From positions 1,026,520 through 1,090,519 of the forward strand of contig CBDHHO010000001.1 in assembly GCA_965263485.1 (NCBI GenBank): a stretch of DNA of 64,000 bases, in the 5' to 3' direction. The position numbers and the translations under genes are program-made. The notes under the pieces are model-generated. The model made no database searches. It was not told the DNA's origin and was given only the letters and a program-made list of their open reading frames with translations. Shown here one piece after another: positions 10,301-18,401 of this stretch. Numbering within the stretch: position 1 is the first letter of the stretch; the number at the start of each line of letters is the position of its first letter. The stretch comes from Haliotispira sp965263485 (GTDB taxonomy: Bacteria > Spirochaetota > Spirochaetia > SP-2023).

Positions 10301-10623
10301 ATGGCACTTTTCCCAGAGATTCCCAGCAGTTTTTCGGTCTCGTATTCTACGGGCAGGCCGTGGCAGTCCCAGCCGAAGCGGCGCGGCAGGTACTTGCCCA
10401 GCATGGTGTTATAGCGCTGCACGGCATCTTTCAGCACACCGACCATGATGTGGCCATAGTGCGGCAGTCCGGTGGCAAAGGGCGGACCATCGTAGAAGGT
10501 GAAGGGCTCGCCACTTTTGTTTTGCTCTACAGAGCGCTCAAAGACCCGGTGTTCCTCCCAGTATTGCAGGATTTCCTGCTCCATTTGGGGAAAGTCCGGG
10601 CGGGAGTCTACGCTGGGGTACAT
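7309..10623 (-). CDS. ileS: Isoleucine--tRNA ligase, large eukaryote-like type
   Basis: Cytosolic class I synthetase charging tRNA(Ile). About 1104 residues, longer than the 930-residue E. coli type and typical of the eukaryote-like (IleS2) branch. The class I motifs are clear: PHYGH near residue 57, the editing domain with TPWTLPANLGLALNP, and KKMSKSLRN near residue 613. CWRCESPLIYR and other Cys pairs follow the editing region. The start is placed at the second ATG (10,623), which has AGCAGG at better spacing than the first (10,629). A low-complexity stretch, SQNPLNPQNPLDQW, is inserted before the anticodon-binding domain. A TATAAT hexamer sits at 10,679-10,674 but without a convincing -35 box. 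Confidence 0.95.
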   Translation of the reverse strand: MYPSVDSRPDFPQMEQEILQYWEEHRVFERSVEQNKSGEPFTFYDGPPFATGLPHYGHIMVGVLKDAVQRYNTMLGKYLPRRFGWDCHGLPVEYETEKLLGISGKSAIEAYGIGKFNEACRSIVQKFTAEWRNTVRRSGRWVDFDNEYRTMDSDYMESIWWVVKQLWDKDLLYQGHYILPYCPRCSTVLSNHDVALGGYREIHDPSLIVRFPLLASAYPKLPASFRQDAAPLAFLAWTTTPWTLPANLGLALNPDFDYALVPDHNEPGSYLILLHSKVGELLGEGAEVLATARGRELAGLEYQPPFDYFAELRNEGAFRSHCGDFVSAEEGCGVVHCAPGFGEDDYRLLQAAGVPVLTPVDEECRYTEEVPDLAGQFVRDANKNVIHKLKEQRIVFRQEQILHSYPHCWRCESPLIYRAISSWFVKVESLRERLLKTNSQIYWVPGHLREGRFGNWLRNARDWSISRNRYWGNPIPIWQCEAGHRRCISGRAELEELTGRKIDDLHKHYIDELEFDCSECAAQGAQRKMRRVSEVLDCWFESGAMPYAQNHYPFENKEWFEQNFPAHFINESLDQTRGWFYTLTVLSTALFDCPAFKSCVTSGMILAEDGKKMSKSLRNYTPPEEIMDNFGADAMRLYLLSSAVVKGEPIRFSDTGVRNVLKNIILPLWSAYSFYVTYANADRIFPSGTSQNPLNPQNPLDQWILSELETLIESFRTAMEQLFLPQAVTPLLGFIDLLNNWYIRRSRRRFWRSSPHSQGNGLSDDRDKLEAYSTLHHVLRQLARICAPLIPFVSEKIFLGLRVAQQQIAGTPDAPGTAGGHAQVDSVHLCRFPEVQHTLRRPGLESQMSLARRCVALGRSLRAREQIRNRQPLSEARIVTRDEREKALLRELLELIAEELNVKHVYINENEEELVHYSAKANFRVLGKLLGKDMKALAAEVEKLGSESIVRLLGGAELPIRYAQQQTFMLCAEYLDIRRREREGFCVLNEGSLTLALQTSISCDLYREGLMRDMVRLVQNLRKEADLEITQRIEILAGGSATVMETLDQFGGELMTETLADTWHWQEATEALESYRIGGEQSTADGSEGVYLGIRVAANPSGKP

Positions 10624-10629
10624 GTACAT

Positions 10630-11253
10630 CCTGCTTTGCTGTCAATGCGATATGCTCAAAAGGAAGGCTGCGCATTATAGCGATGGCCGTGTCCTTGGGG
10701 TAGTGGTACGGCGAAGAGGGGCAATAACACAATACTCACAGAAAGTAACCCTTCACGGGAAAAATCAAAAAACACGTAAAAAAGCCTTCCTGCAAGAAAG
10801 AACATCAAGTAGATTGGCTCAAAATATTCTATGAAAACCACATACGAGCAGCTACACCTTAGCAAGACTTTGTCGTAATTCCATACTCAAGCCGACCGCT
10901 GCCGGGCTGATGGTACGGAATGCAGGATACGTCCTGTGACATCTGTCTTCCATCCCACAAGTAGCGGCACTGATGCCGTCTCGTGGAAAATATGCGAAGG
11001 AGCATTAAATGAAAGATACTTCATAACAAAATAACACGAAAAATAGTTGGATCCAGATTAATTACAATCAATAAATTCTAATAAAATTAAAAATTACACA
11101 AAAAATCATTATTTATAGCATATTAGATACAATTATCTAATATTATGCTGTAATTGAATAATTGTGATTTGTCCAGTGCTGGATTTTTAGAGGTCCCCTA
11201 AAATTGGAATTTTTAGAGGTGCCCGTTACAATACTCCCCAAAATAGGTTTGGG
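10630..11253. other. Gene-free region between ileS and the AraC gene
   Basis: The part next to ileS is its upstream region. From about 11,020 to 11,175 the sequence is very AT-rich and holds an imperfect inverted repeat (AGCATATTAGATA with TATCTAATATTATGCT, about 11,117-11,152), a plausible regulatory site for the AraC gene. The last 70 bases hold two element ends. No coding region is supported. Confidence 0.5.
11184..11224. repeat. Two right ends of the dispersed element in a row
   Basis: TTTTTAGAGGTCCCC at 11,184-11,198 is followed by AATTTTTAGAGGTGCCC ending at 11,224, with TAAAATTGG between. This looks like the remains of nested insertion followed by loss of the inner parts. Confidence 0.75.
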
Positions 11254-12210
11254 ATGCCTGATGGATGGCAGATGGATAGCAGCACAGTAGACAGTATAAT
11301 CGTATTAGATCCGTTCCGGCATCTTCCGCTGGAAAAAAAAATACTCTTTCGTCAGGAGAAAGAGAACCGGGCTTTCCACCTGCACTGTATCCTGCTCGGA
11401 GGAGGACACGAGGCTTTATATACCGAGGATGAGTACTGCTTTGACGGTCTGAAACGGGGGAAACGTTATTTCTGCAACCTGCAATTCTCTCTGGCTGGCA
11501 AGGGGGAGCTGCGTTGTGGCAAGCAGATATATGATTTGGAACCGGGCTCTCTATTCCTGGCTCCGGTGCCGCAGGATTATTGTTATTATTTACCCCAAGG
11601 CGCAAGAGGTGGGAAGCTTTTGCGTGCGAACAGCAAAAATAAGGATGCTCCCCTCGCCTGGGAGTTTGTTTATCTTACCTTCACGGGGTCGGAAGTGCAG
11701 AGAATTATCGCCAAGATTCTGGAGTTGAACCAGAGCCCGATTTTGCAGTTGGATTACACACAGCTTCAGGAATTATGGAATATTCTACAAGCTCTTCTTG
11801 TAGAAGGGGAAGCGGATGTATTTTTTTATTCGGCAAAGGTATATCATTTCCTGTTGGGGGTTCTGGCCAGGATTGTGGACCTGGCAAGGTCATCAAAATA
11901 TCCTTCGGAAATCCAACGTATGCAGGAATATATTTATACTGATTATCAGCAGGATATCAGCATCAGCGACATTACCCAGAGGTCTGGTTTGTCTAAAAAC
12001 TATGCCATGAAACTGTTTAAGGAATATACCGGCAAAACGATTCATCAGAGCCTGGAGCAAGTTCGGCTGACTCAGGCGAGAAATCTTCTGGGATATTCGT
12101 TGCGTAGCGTTAAAGAGGTCGCTGTAATGGTTGGTTTTTCTGATGAAAATTACTTTATACGCGTCTTTCGCAGAAACTTTGGCATCACTCCGGGAAAATA
12201 CCGCAAGTAG
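11254..12210 (+). CDS. AraC-family transcriptional regulator
   Basis: 318 residues. The N-terminal two thirds look like a cupin-type sensing domain (LAGKGELRCGKQIYDLEPGSLFLAPVPQDYCYY). The C-terminal 100 residues are an AraC double helix-turn-helix: ISISDITQRSGLSKNYAMKLFKEYTGKTI, then VKEVAVMVGFSDENYFIRVFRRNFGITPGKYRK. Such regulators usually activate adjacent sugar genes; the plus-strand transport operon starting at 14,505 is the likely target. The ATG at 11,254 is used; one at 11,272 is also possible. A truncated near-identical copy of the middle of this gene lies at 28,413-28,761. Confidence 0.88.
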   Translation: MPDGWQMDSSTVDSIIVLDPFRHLPLEKKILFRQEKENRAFHLHCILLGGGHEALYTEDEYCFDGLKRGKRYFCNLQFSLAGKGELRCGKQIYDLEPGSLFLAPVPQDYCYYLPQGARGGKLLRANSKNKDAPLAWEFVYLTFTGSEVQRIIAKILELNQSPILQLDYTQLQELWNILQALLVEGEADVFFYSAKVYHFLLGVLARIVDLARSSKYPSEIQRMQEYIYTDYQQDISISDITQRSGLSKNYAMKLFKEYTGKTIHQSLEQVRLTQARNLLGYSLRSVKEVAVMVGFSDENYFIRVFRRNFGITPGKYRK

Positions 12211-12217
12211 TAATACA

Positions 12218-12261
12218 ATTCAGCAAAAGCACAGTATTGTCATACTGTGCTTTTGCTGAAT
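12218..12261 (+). terminator. 20-bp perfect hairpin after the AraC gene
   Basis: Two perfect 20-base arms (12,218-12,237 and 12,242-12,261) flank the loop TGTC. There is no T tract, so it may serve as an mRNA 3' stabiliser or a factor-dependent terminator rather than a classic terminator. Confidence 0.55.
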
Positions 12262-12404
12262 GGGGAACCGCTAAGAATTTCCCACCACAGAAAGATGCTG
12301 CGCCAGACCCGGTCTTTTTTACGGAGCAAAGGTTCTACCTTGCGGCAGGGTTTGTGACAAAAGGCCTGCTTCGCTCCAGCCTCCGTGAGGATTATGGCAA
12401 AATA
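12262..12404. repeat. Dispersed element lacking its right end
   Basis: The left end reads GGGGAACCGCTAAGAATT and the interior matches the copy at 28,762-28,920 (CCCACCACAGAAAGATGCTG, GCGGCAGGGTTTGTGAC, CTTCGCTCCAGCCTCC). The right end is missing. Both copies lie downstream of araC sequence. Confidence 0.75.
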
Positions 12405-12488
12405 GATATCACCCCTTCGGGAACCGAGGGGCTCCTGGGAATCCTCGGTATATCAAGTTGATTTTAGAGTAGCAGCTACCGGACTCAA

Positions 12489-12846
12489 GGGAACCTCTAA
12501 AAATGGTATCGCTTCGCGAGAATGGTACAATCGCTCTGCTTCTGTTTTGTCTTGGCCGCAGCGATTGTACCGCGTTTTGATGCCAGACGAAGGCTCCCAT
12601 GTGAGCTGGCGCAGCATCGGAGAGGGGAGGGTCGTGCGCAGCTAGGCCCGACCATCCTTTTCTGTGAGCCTGTGCAGCATTGGAGAAATGGGAAGGCCCG
12701 TGCACAGCCAGGGCCGACCTTCCTTTTTTGCGGCAGCGAGGAACGGAAGCCGAGCCATACTTTGCTGTATGGTAAGGCTTTGCTGACGAAGCTATTCGGC
12801 AACAAGATCGTGATTCAGCGCAGAATTGGAATTTTTAGAGGTCCCC
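12489..12846. repeat. Long composite dispersed element
   Basis: Ends GGGAACCTCTAAAAATGG and AATTTTTAGAGGTCCCC enclose 358 bp. The interior combines the GGTATCGCTTCGCGAGAATGG core, two units of the 68-bp repeat (about 12,610-12,725) and the CATACTTTGCTGTATG hairpin core. No clear target duplication is seen, suggesting recombination between copies. It occupies most of the gap before the ROK gene. Confidence 0.75.
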
Positions 12847-12871
12847 TGTATACGAAATAAAATTATTTTTC

Positions 12872-12900
12872 TTGACAAATACAGATTCTCCTCCTATACT
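12872..12900 (+). promoter_or_regulatory. Sigma70-type promoter for the ROK regulator
   Basis: TTGACA (12,872-12,877), a 17-base spacer and TATACT (12,895-12,900): a near-consensus promoter ending about 50 bases before the chosen start codon. Confidence 0.75.
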
Positions 12901-12960
12901 TACTTAGTTCGGTTTAGAACCAACCTGAGTAAGAGCAATGACAGAATAGTGGCTAAATAC

Positions 12961-14133
12961 ATGATAACCGCGGCGAAGCGCACAAAAATCATCAACCGGT
13001 CCCGTATTATCAGGGAAGTCTGGCGCAGCAAAGAAACCAGCAGGGTCAATATAGCCTCCGCCCTCGGCCTGAATAAATCTACCATATCAGGCAACGTAAA
13101 CGAACTAATCGAACTTGGCTTTCTGCAAGAAGTCTCGGAGGGAGCCTCCGGCCCTCAGGGAGGTAAAAAACCCATCAATATCAGGTTGAACAATTCCTAT
13201 GGCTACATTCTCGGCATGGAGCTGTCTGTTGATTTGTGCAGGGCTACGATCATAGACCTTGAAGGGACTATTCAATATTCCCACACCGAGCCAGTTTGCC
13301 TCGGCAGGGACAATTTCAGGAAAGAATGTCTGCGCTTGCTCAGATTGCTCCAAAAACGGGTGGAAAAGAGCTTCCCCCGGATCCTGGCCATCGGGATAGC
13401 CATACCGGGAATTGTCGACCCCAGAAAAAATCTGATTTTATATTCGATTCCCCTGGGATTCTCTGAGACATTCAGATTCTGCGATGAAATCGCTTCTGTT
13501 TTTTCTGTGCCTATAATCATCGACAATGATGCCAATGCCTGCGCATGGGGAGAGTTGGGCTCTTGTCGCCTGCGGGAACCTGGCGATTTTATCTTTATTT
13601 TGCTGGAGCTGCATCAGCGCAATCGGGTGCAGTCTCAAGAGCAAATCAGCATAGGGATAGGGCTGGGGATCAATGGCCGCGTCCATTATGGCCAAGACTT
13701 TTGCGCCGGAGAATACCGGAGTATTTATCTCAGCAGCAAAGCTGCCGGTCAGTCCTCCCTCTCGAATGAAGAGGAAGTTGCGCTGGAGTCAAACAAGGGG
13801 CTGCAACAGAAATTTTTTCGTGAGCTAGCAGCACATATTGGCCTGTTGGTAAACACATTGGATCTTAAAAACATCGTCTTGGGGGGAGCTTGTGAGAAAT
13901 ATGGTTCGGATGTCATTGCTGTCTTTGAGCAAGAGATAGCAAACCGTTGTTCTTACCAAGGCTTTGAAAAACAGATCAGGCAAAGCAGGCAGGTTCGGTT
14001 TTCTTCTTTTGCCGAAAATTCGGCAGCGTACGGGGCTGCCAGCATGGTGCAGCAACGCTTGTTCTGCGACTTGGAGACTGTAGAGTGTCCGTCCGAAATC
14101 CAAAACATCCATGCCGCGTTTGGGGTGCTATAA
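12961..14133 (+). CDS. ROK-family transcriptional regulator
   Basis: 390 residues. The N-terminus is a winged helix-turn-helix (NRSRIIREVWRSKETSRVNIASALGLNKSTISGNVNELIE), followed by a ROK sugar-kinase-like domain with IGIAIPGIVDP and IIDNDANACAWGE. The usual cysteine zinc cluster (CxCGxxGC) of ROK proteins is absent; the corresponding region reads GEYRSIYLSSKAAG. It probably represses sugar genes until a sugar ligand binds. The promoter excludes the longer upstream frame. ATG 12,961 is chosen; GTG 12,949 is an alternative. The stop codon is followed closely by a single element end (GGGGACCTCTAAAG). Confidence 0.82.
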   Translation: MITAAKRTKIINRSRIIREVWRSKETSRVNIASALGLNKSTISGNVNELIELGFLQEVSEGASGPQGGKKPINIRLNNSYGYILGMELSVDLCRATIIDLEGTIQYSHTEPVCLGRDNFRKECLRLLRLLQKRVEKSFPRILAIGIAIPGIVDPRKNLILYSIPLGFSETFRFCDEIASVFSVPIIIDNDANACAWGELGSCRLREPGDFIFILLELHQRNRVQSQEQISIGIGLGINGRVHYGQDFCAGEYRSIYLSSKAAGQSSLSNEEEVALESNKGLQQKFFRELAAHIGLLVNTLDLKNIVLGGACEKYGSDVIAVFEQEIANRCSYQGFEKQIRQSRQVRFSSFAENSAAYGAASMVQQRLFCDLETVECPSEIQNIHAAFGVL

Positions 14134-14302
14134 AAGGGGACCTCTAAAGCATCTCGCCTTTGCTGAACAAGGCCGAACAAGGCTGAACAAGCAGGGGAGA
14201 TGAGATATGGAGCTATTTTCTATTTTAATGGGGAAATGCTCTTGCTTTTTAATATTTTGCTGATTTTTTTTAACACCTTGGGGGTTTTGAAAGGTTTCTT
14301 AA

Positions 14303-14478
14303 GGGAACCTCTAAAAATTTGCTTTTGATGCCAGACGAAGGGATTTTTTGCGGCAGCGAGGAACGGAAGCCGAGGCATACTTTGCTGTATGGTAAGGCTT
14401 TCGTGACAAAGCTGCTCCGTGAAAAAGACCGAGTCTGGCGCGCCATCCTTCTGTGGTGGGGAATTTTTAGAGGTTCCC
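14303..14478. mobile_element. MITE-like element with TTAA target duplication
   Basis: 176 bp with ends GGGAACCTCTAAAAATTTGC and GGAATTTTTAGAGGTTCCC, flanked by TTAA at 14,299-14,302 and 14,479-14,482. The interior carries the CATACTTTGCTGTATG hairpin core. Confidence 0.88.
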
Positions 14479-14504
14479 TTAAATATTTAGGGGGATATAC
14501 AAAT

Positions 14505-16214
14505 ATGAAGACAAGTTCCATTGCATCTTATACCATTTTTAGAGGTGCCCTTCTGTTGTTCAGTCTATTGCTTGCTTGCGCGAACTCCAAAGAAAAGGAG
14601 CAGGGGAAGGGTTCAGACGAAGTAACTCTGACGATGTATGTTCAATCTACTGCGCCCAGCCCGCTGGGAGAATCCGAAATCGATGAGAAAATCAGGGAAA
14701 TCACTGGCTATAAAATTGAACGTAGATTTCTTGTAGCGGATCAGGCTACAACCAGTGGTATTATGCTGGCTTCCGGGGAGTATCCGGATATCTTGAACAT
14801 GAAAGAAGACACGCAGAAGTTTGTCGATGCGGGAGTCTATATACCCTTACAGGACTTGATCAGAAAAAATGCACCGAATATCTATCGGATATTTGAACCA
14901 TACTGGGCACAAATTAAGGCTCCAGATGGAAATATCTACACAATACCCCAGGGCATACCATTCAATCCCACACGGAAAGGCCTGGCTAACAATGGTGCCG
15001 GCATCGGTATGTATATTCAGAAAGCCGTTCTGGAATGGGCGGGTTACCCGCAAATCAAAACTGTGGCAGAATATTTTGATTTACTCAAGCGCTATAAAGA
15101 GGAATTTCCAACCATTGACGGAGAAGATACCATTGGCTTCGGCTTCCCAGCAGAGGGCTGGCGCTTTGGCTACACAATATATTCAGCATCGTTTCTGAAT
15201 GGATACCCAAATGAAAGCGGCCCTCTGATCGATTGTGTGGTGGCAGGTAAGGCAGATAAAACGAATGCTTCATGCCCTGGGAAATGGGTGCCACGTGATC
15301 CATTTTATCAATCGCAGGAATTTCATGATGTGATGAAAATCTATAACCAAGCTTATTTAGACGGTCTGATACCCAAGGAAATGGTCGTGCAAACGCATGA
15401 ACAATACAATGCAAAAATTGCTTCGGGCCGTGTTCTGGGGGTCTTTGACCAGGGCTGGGAAATCAATAAAGCCTTTGATGTTTTGAAAAAAGAGAAGCCG
15501 GACCGCCTGCTGGTGAATCTCCCCATTACCTTGCAGAAAGACCAGAAAATTTATGTGGGCGTTGCAACGCCAAACTATGGTTTTGGCTATGGCATTAGCA
15601 CACAGGCTGCGGACCCGGTGGCGGCTATCAAGTACCTGGATGCGACCATCAGCAATGAGGTAATCACCCTTGTAAACTGGGGCATAGAAGGACAAGACTA
15701 CCTGGTGGATAAAGAGGGGCGTTTTTATCGTACGGATGAAATGCGTGCCAATGCTTCGGACAAAAAATATAAAGACCGACATTGGGGCAATGTCAAAACT
15801 GTTCAATGGTCTGCTCAGGGAATGTTCGATGACGGGAATGCCATATCTCCGGGGACTCAACCCCGGGAATTTTTTGCAGCACTGAGCCGACCGGAAAAGG
15901 AAGTAGCGAAAGCCTATGGATTACAGTCTCTGGCGGAGCTCTTCCCCCCGCCAACGGATCGGCGCATAAGTTTCAGCCCACTGTGGACATTCCGCTTCGA
16001 TAAAGACCAATATAAAGACTTTTTGGAAGTAAAGGCAGATCGGGATAAATTGACAAGTGAGTATGTTGCAAAATTAATTTTTGCTGAGCGTGACTCTTTT
16101 GATTCTGTATGGAGGGAGTACAATAAAAAATTAGCAAATATAAAGAACAGCTCAATTTGGCTTCCTACCTGGAAGACCAGACTGGGAGAGAGAATTGCTT
16201 CCTGGAATCAGTAA
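14505..16214 (+). CDS. Solute-binding lipoprotein of a CUT1 sugar transporter
   Basis: 569 residues: extracellular sugar-binding component, family 1 type (LplA-like). The signal sequence ends in a lipobox with Cys25 (SLLLAC); the mature part has ITGYKIERRF, SGEYPDILNM and IYTIPQGIPFNP typical of these proteins. It would pair with the permeases at 16,242 and 18,402. The ATG at 14,505 has GGGGG upstream; the open frame extends 62 codons through the preceding element and is not used. Residues 10-16 of the signal peptide (TIFRGAL) are encoded by an embedded element end at 14,536-14,550. Confidence 0.85.
   Translation: MKTSSIASYTIFRGALLLFSLLLACANSKEKEQGKGSDEVTLTMYVQSTAPSPLGESEIDEKIREITGYKIERRFLVADQATTSGIMLASGEYPDILNMKEDTQKFVDAGVYIPLQDLIRKNAPNIYRIFEPYWAQIKAPDGNIYTIPQGIPFNPTRKGLANNGAGIGMYIQKAVLEWAGYPQIKTVAEYFDLLKRYKEEFPTIDGEDTIGFGFPAEGWRFGYTIYSASFLNGYPNESGPLIDCVVAGKADKTNASCPGKWVPRDPFYQSQEFHDVMKIYNQAYLDGLIPKEMVVQTHEQYNAKIASGRVLGVFDQGWEINKAFDVLKKEKPDRLLVNLPITLQKDQKIYVGVATPNYGFGYGISTQAADPVAAIKYLDATISNEVITLVNWGIEGQDYLVDKEGRFYRTDEMRANASDKKYKDRHWGNVKTVQWSAQGMFDDGNAISPGTQPREFFAALSRPEKEVAKAYGLQSLAELFPPPTDRRISFSPLWTFRFDKDQYKDFLEVKADRDKLTSEYVAKLIFAERDSFDSVWREYNKKLANIKNSSIWLPTWKTRLGERIASWNQ
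14531..14550. repeat. Right end of the dispersed element inside a signal peptide
   Basis: TACCATTTTTAGAGGTGCCC lies in frame within the solute-binding lipoprotein gene, encoding TIFRGAL just before the hydrophobic core. Confidence 0.8.
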
Positions 16215-16241
16215 TCCCCAAATATTACACAGGGCGGGTAG

Positions 16242-17180
16242 ATGATGATGGGAAAAAGATTCTGGCTACGCCTAAAGCGCGATAAAATTGCGGTTTTAAT
16301 GTCGTTCCCTCTGATCATCCATCTCTTTATTTTTGCCTACCTGCCCATGTGGGGCATCCTGATGGCATTTCAAAACTTTAAAATTGCCAAAGGTGCGAGT
16401 CTTACGGACATCATTTTCAAGCAAACATGGATTGGATTGGATCATTTTATTGACTATGTTACATCATCTGACTTCTATCTGACAATGAAAAATACAATTG
16501 GTATGTCTTTTATCAGTTTGGTATTGGGGACTTTCTTTTCATTGTTTTTTGCGGTGTTGCTTAACGAAACTCGCACTGGTAAATTTAAGAAGTCTGTTCA
16601 GACGATTTCTTATCTGCCACATTTTGTGTCATGGGTTGTCGCTGCAAATATTGTAATAGGAAGCTTGTCTCCTGACGGTGGAATAGTAAATAATATTTTA
16701 CTGAGTTTGCATCTCATAGATAAACCCATTCTATTTATGGGTGAGCTCGGCTATTTCTGGTGGATTATTGGTTGGAGCCATGTTTGGAAGGGTATGGGCT
16801 GGGGGGCGATCATTTACCTTGCTGCAATGACTTCAATAGATCCTCAGCTATATGAAGCCATAGAACTCGATGGGGCCAACAGATTCCATAAGATATTTCA
16901 CATAACCTTGCCAGGCGTACGAGCGACCTTTGTCTTACTTCTGATACTAAGCATTGGCACTCTGCTTGCCGGAGGCTTTGAGCAGCAGTACTTGCTGCGG
17001 AACCCCCTGGTGCAGGAACAGGCCGAAACAATTGCTATATATACCTTTCAAGAAGGCTTGGTAAAGGGAGAATATGCTTATGCCACAGCAGTCGGTTTAT
17101 TTGTCAGCGTGGTCAATTTTCTGCTGCTGGTTTGCGCCAACCAGACCGCTAAATGCTTAGGACAAGAAACTCTTTATTGA
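16242..17180 (+). CDS. ABC sugar permease, LplB/YteP type
   Basis: 312 residues with six predicted membrane segments, beginning FPLIIHLFIFAYLPMWGILMAF. The EAA loop that contacts the ATPase reads EAIELDGANRFHKIFHITLPG. It forms the inner-membrane channel with the LplC-type permease at 18,402. Three ATG codons in a row begin the gene; the third has better spacing from GGGCGGG. It follows the solute-binding gene by 27 bp. No ATPase is encoded in the window, as is common for this family, which shares a multitask ATPase encoded elsewhere. Confidence 0.88.
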   Translation: MMMGKRFWLRLKRDKIAVLMSFPLIIHLFIFAYLPMWGILMAFQNFKIAKGASLTDIIFKQTWIGLDHFIDYVTSSDFYLTMKNTIGMSFISLVLGTFFSLFFAVLLNETRTGKFKKSVQTISYLPHFVSWVVAANIVIGSLSPDGGIVNNILLSLHLIDKPILFMGELGYFWWIIGWSHVWKGMGWGAIIYLAAMTSIDPQLYEAIELDGANRFHKIFHITLPGVRATFVLLLILSIGTLLAGGFEQQYLLRNPLVQEQAETIAIYTFQEGLVKGEYAYATAVGLFVSVVNFLLLVCANQTAKCLGQETLY

Positions 17181-17188
17181 GAGTGCCT

Positions 17189-17253
17189 CAGGGGCACATC
17201 TAGAAGGGCAATGGCACAATACTCACAGAGCGCGATACCATTTTAGAGCCGCC
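17189..17253. repeat. Short diverged dispersed element before the PNGase gene
   Basis: Left end GGGGCACATCTAGAA, core GGCACAATACTCACAGAG, right end GCGATACCATTTTAGAGCCGCCC. It separates the permease gene from the PNGase F-like gene. Confidence 0.65.
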
Positions 17254-17268
17254 CTGAAGGATTCAATT

Positions 17269-18375
17269 ATGGGAACTATTTTTAGGAAGAATCGGGATTT
17301 TAGAAGATTCACCATACAATTTGCTCTATTAACATTATTATTCCTCTTGTTCAATTGTGGTGAAACCATTGATGCAGATACACCAACATATAGTGGTGAA
17401 ACCATTGGTGCAGATACACCAACATATAATCGTACACATAACTATATTACTTTTAATAGAGCACATTTGGCACATGGCGATGGTTTGAAAAATAGAGTGA
17501 GTCAATCATTTACAGTTCATAATGATGTTGCAAATATTGCACAAATTAAAATGTATGTGCAATTAAATTGCCCGACTGGTGGTTGTGGTCAATGGGATGT
17601 TTATGCCCATGTCAGAGTAAAGGACAAAGCCACCGATGGCTGGTTCGAATTGGGTAGGTTTATCACTCCTTATGGGTATGGCAATCGTCAATTACAGCGG
17701 GGGTTTGAGTTTGACGTAACCGATTTTAAAACACTTTTGACGGGCACATCAGAATTACAGATTTTTGCAGAATGTTGGGATAACAAAGGATATTATGTGA
17801 CCGTTGATTTTGATTATATTGAAGGGAAACCTGACTATAAATATTACACGATTGCCAAAATACTGGACTATAGTGAGGATTCTCAGAGTGGTATCCCATA
17901 TGGGACAAATCATGATTTTGTTTTAAATAAATCAATTGAAATTCCGATAAACGCTGCAAATAAATATTTGAGGACTATCATTTCCGGATGGGGGCATGCT
18001 GTTCCAGCAGATGATGATGGCGAAACTTGTGCCGAATGGTGTTTTAGAAAGCACTCGGTTCTCATTGATGCTGTACCCACATTTACACATAGCTTGGAAG
18101 CACTTGGCTGTGCAAACAACCCGGTGACTCGCCAAAGAGGGAACTGGAAAGTGGATCGTGCAGGATGGTGCCCGGGTATGGAAGTACCTGTCAGAGTAGA
18201 TTCCTTGGCAGAAATTACCCGTAGCTCTTTCGAGTTTGAGTATGCTTTCCAAGATTGGCAGCGAGATAATGTGCCCGAAAATACTGCCTACTATGCAATA
18301 TCAACTTATATTGTTGTAAAAAGCAATACCTCTCTCGACAAGACTATTGTTCGTTCAATATCAGGGAACCTCTAA
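17269..18375 (+). CDS. PNGase F-like peptide N-glycosidase lipoprotein
   Basis: The 368-residue protein matches flavobacterial PNGase F across both eight-stranded domains. That enzyme cuts the Asn-GlcNAc bond and frees whole N-glycans from glycoproteins. Its three active-site acids (Asp60, Glu118, Glu206 of the mature flavobacterial enzyme) correspond to Asp110, Glu168 and Glu256 here, all at the same offset, and the six disulfide cysteines are kept (101, 106, 254, 258, 281, 301). Long identities include GRFITPYG, ISGWGHA, CAEWCFR and DRAGWCPGM. An N-terminal signal with Cys30 predicts a surface lipoprotein. A 36-bp exact-size duplication (17,359-17,430) encodes GETIDADTPTYS and a copy after the lipid anchor. 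The gene is AT-rich and sits between two permease genes, bounded by element ends; the C-terminal NL-stop is encoded by the downstream end. Confidence 0.93.
   Translation: MGTIFRKNRDFRRFTIQFALLTLLFLLFNCGETIDADTPTYSGETIGADTPTYNRTHNYITFNRAHLAHGDGLKNRVSQSFTVHNDVANIAQIKMYVQLNCPTGGCGQWDVYAHVRVKDKATDGWFELGRFITPYGYGNRQLQRGFEFDVTDFKTLLTGTSELQIFAECWDNKGYYVTVDFDYIEGKPDYKYYTIAKILDYSEDSQSGIPYGTNHDFVLNKSIEIPINAANKYLRTIISGWGHAVPADDDGETCAEWCFRKHSVLIDAVPTFTHSLEALGCANNPVTRQRGNWKVDRAGWCPGMEVPVRVDSLAEITRSSFEFEYAFQDWQRDNVPENTAYYAISTYIVVKSNTSLDKTIVRSISGNL
17359..17430 (+). repeat. 36-bp tandem duplication in the lipoprotein linker
   Basis: Two 36-bp units (17,359-17,394 and 17,395-17,430) differ at two bases and keep the frame. 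They lengthen the spacer between the lipid anchor and the catalytic domains. Confidence 0.85.
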
Positions 18376-18383
18376 AAAATTCC
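18364..18383. repeat. Single left end of the dispersed element supplying a stop codon
   Basis: GGGAACCTCTAAAAAATTCC overlaps the end of the PNGase gene; its TAA is the stop codon. No matching right end follows. Confidence 0.8.
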
Positions 18384-18401
18384 TTTTGCCATATATGAGT
18401 T

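Noticed and set aside
12237..12461. 74-codon plus-strand frame
   Set aside because: It starts inside a hairpin and runs through a dispersed element; no coding character.
17189..18383. PNGase gene as a composite transposon bounded by two elements
   Set aside because: The ends nearest the gene point inward (a right end on the left, a left end on the right), not the arrangement for a mobilised unit; no target duplication was found. Recombination between elements remains possible.
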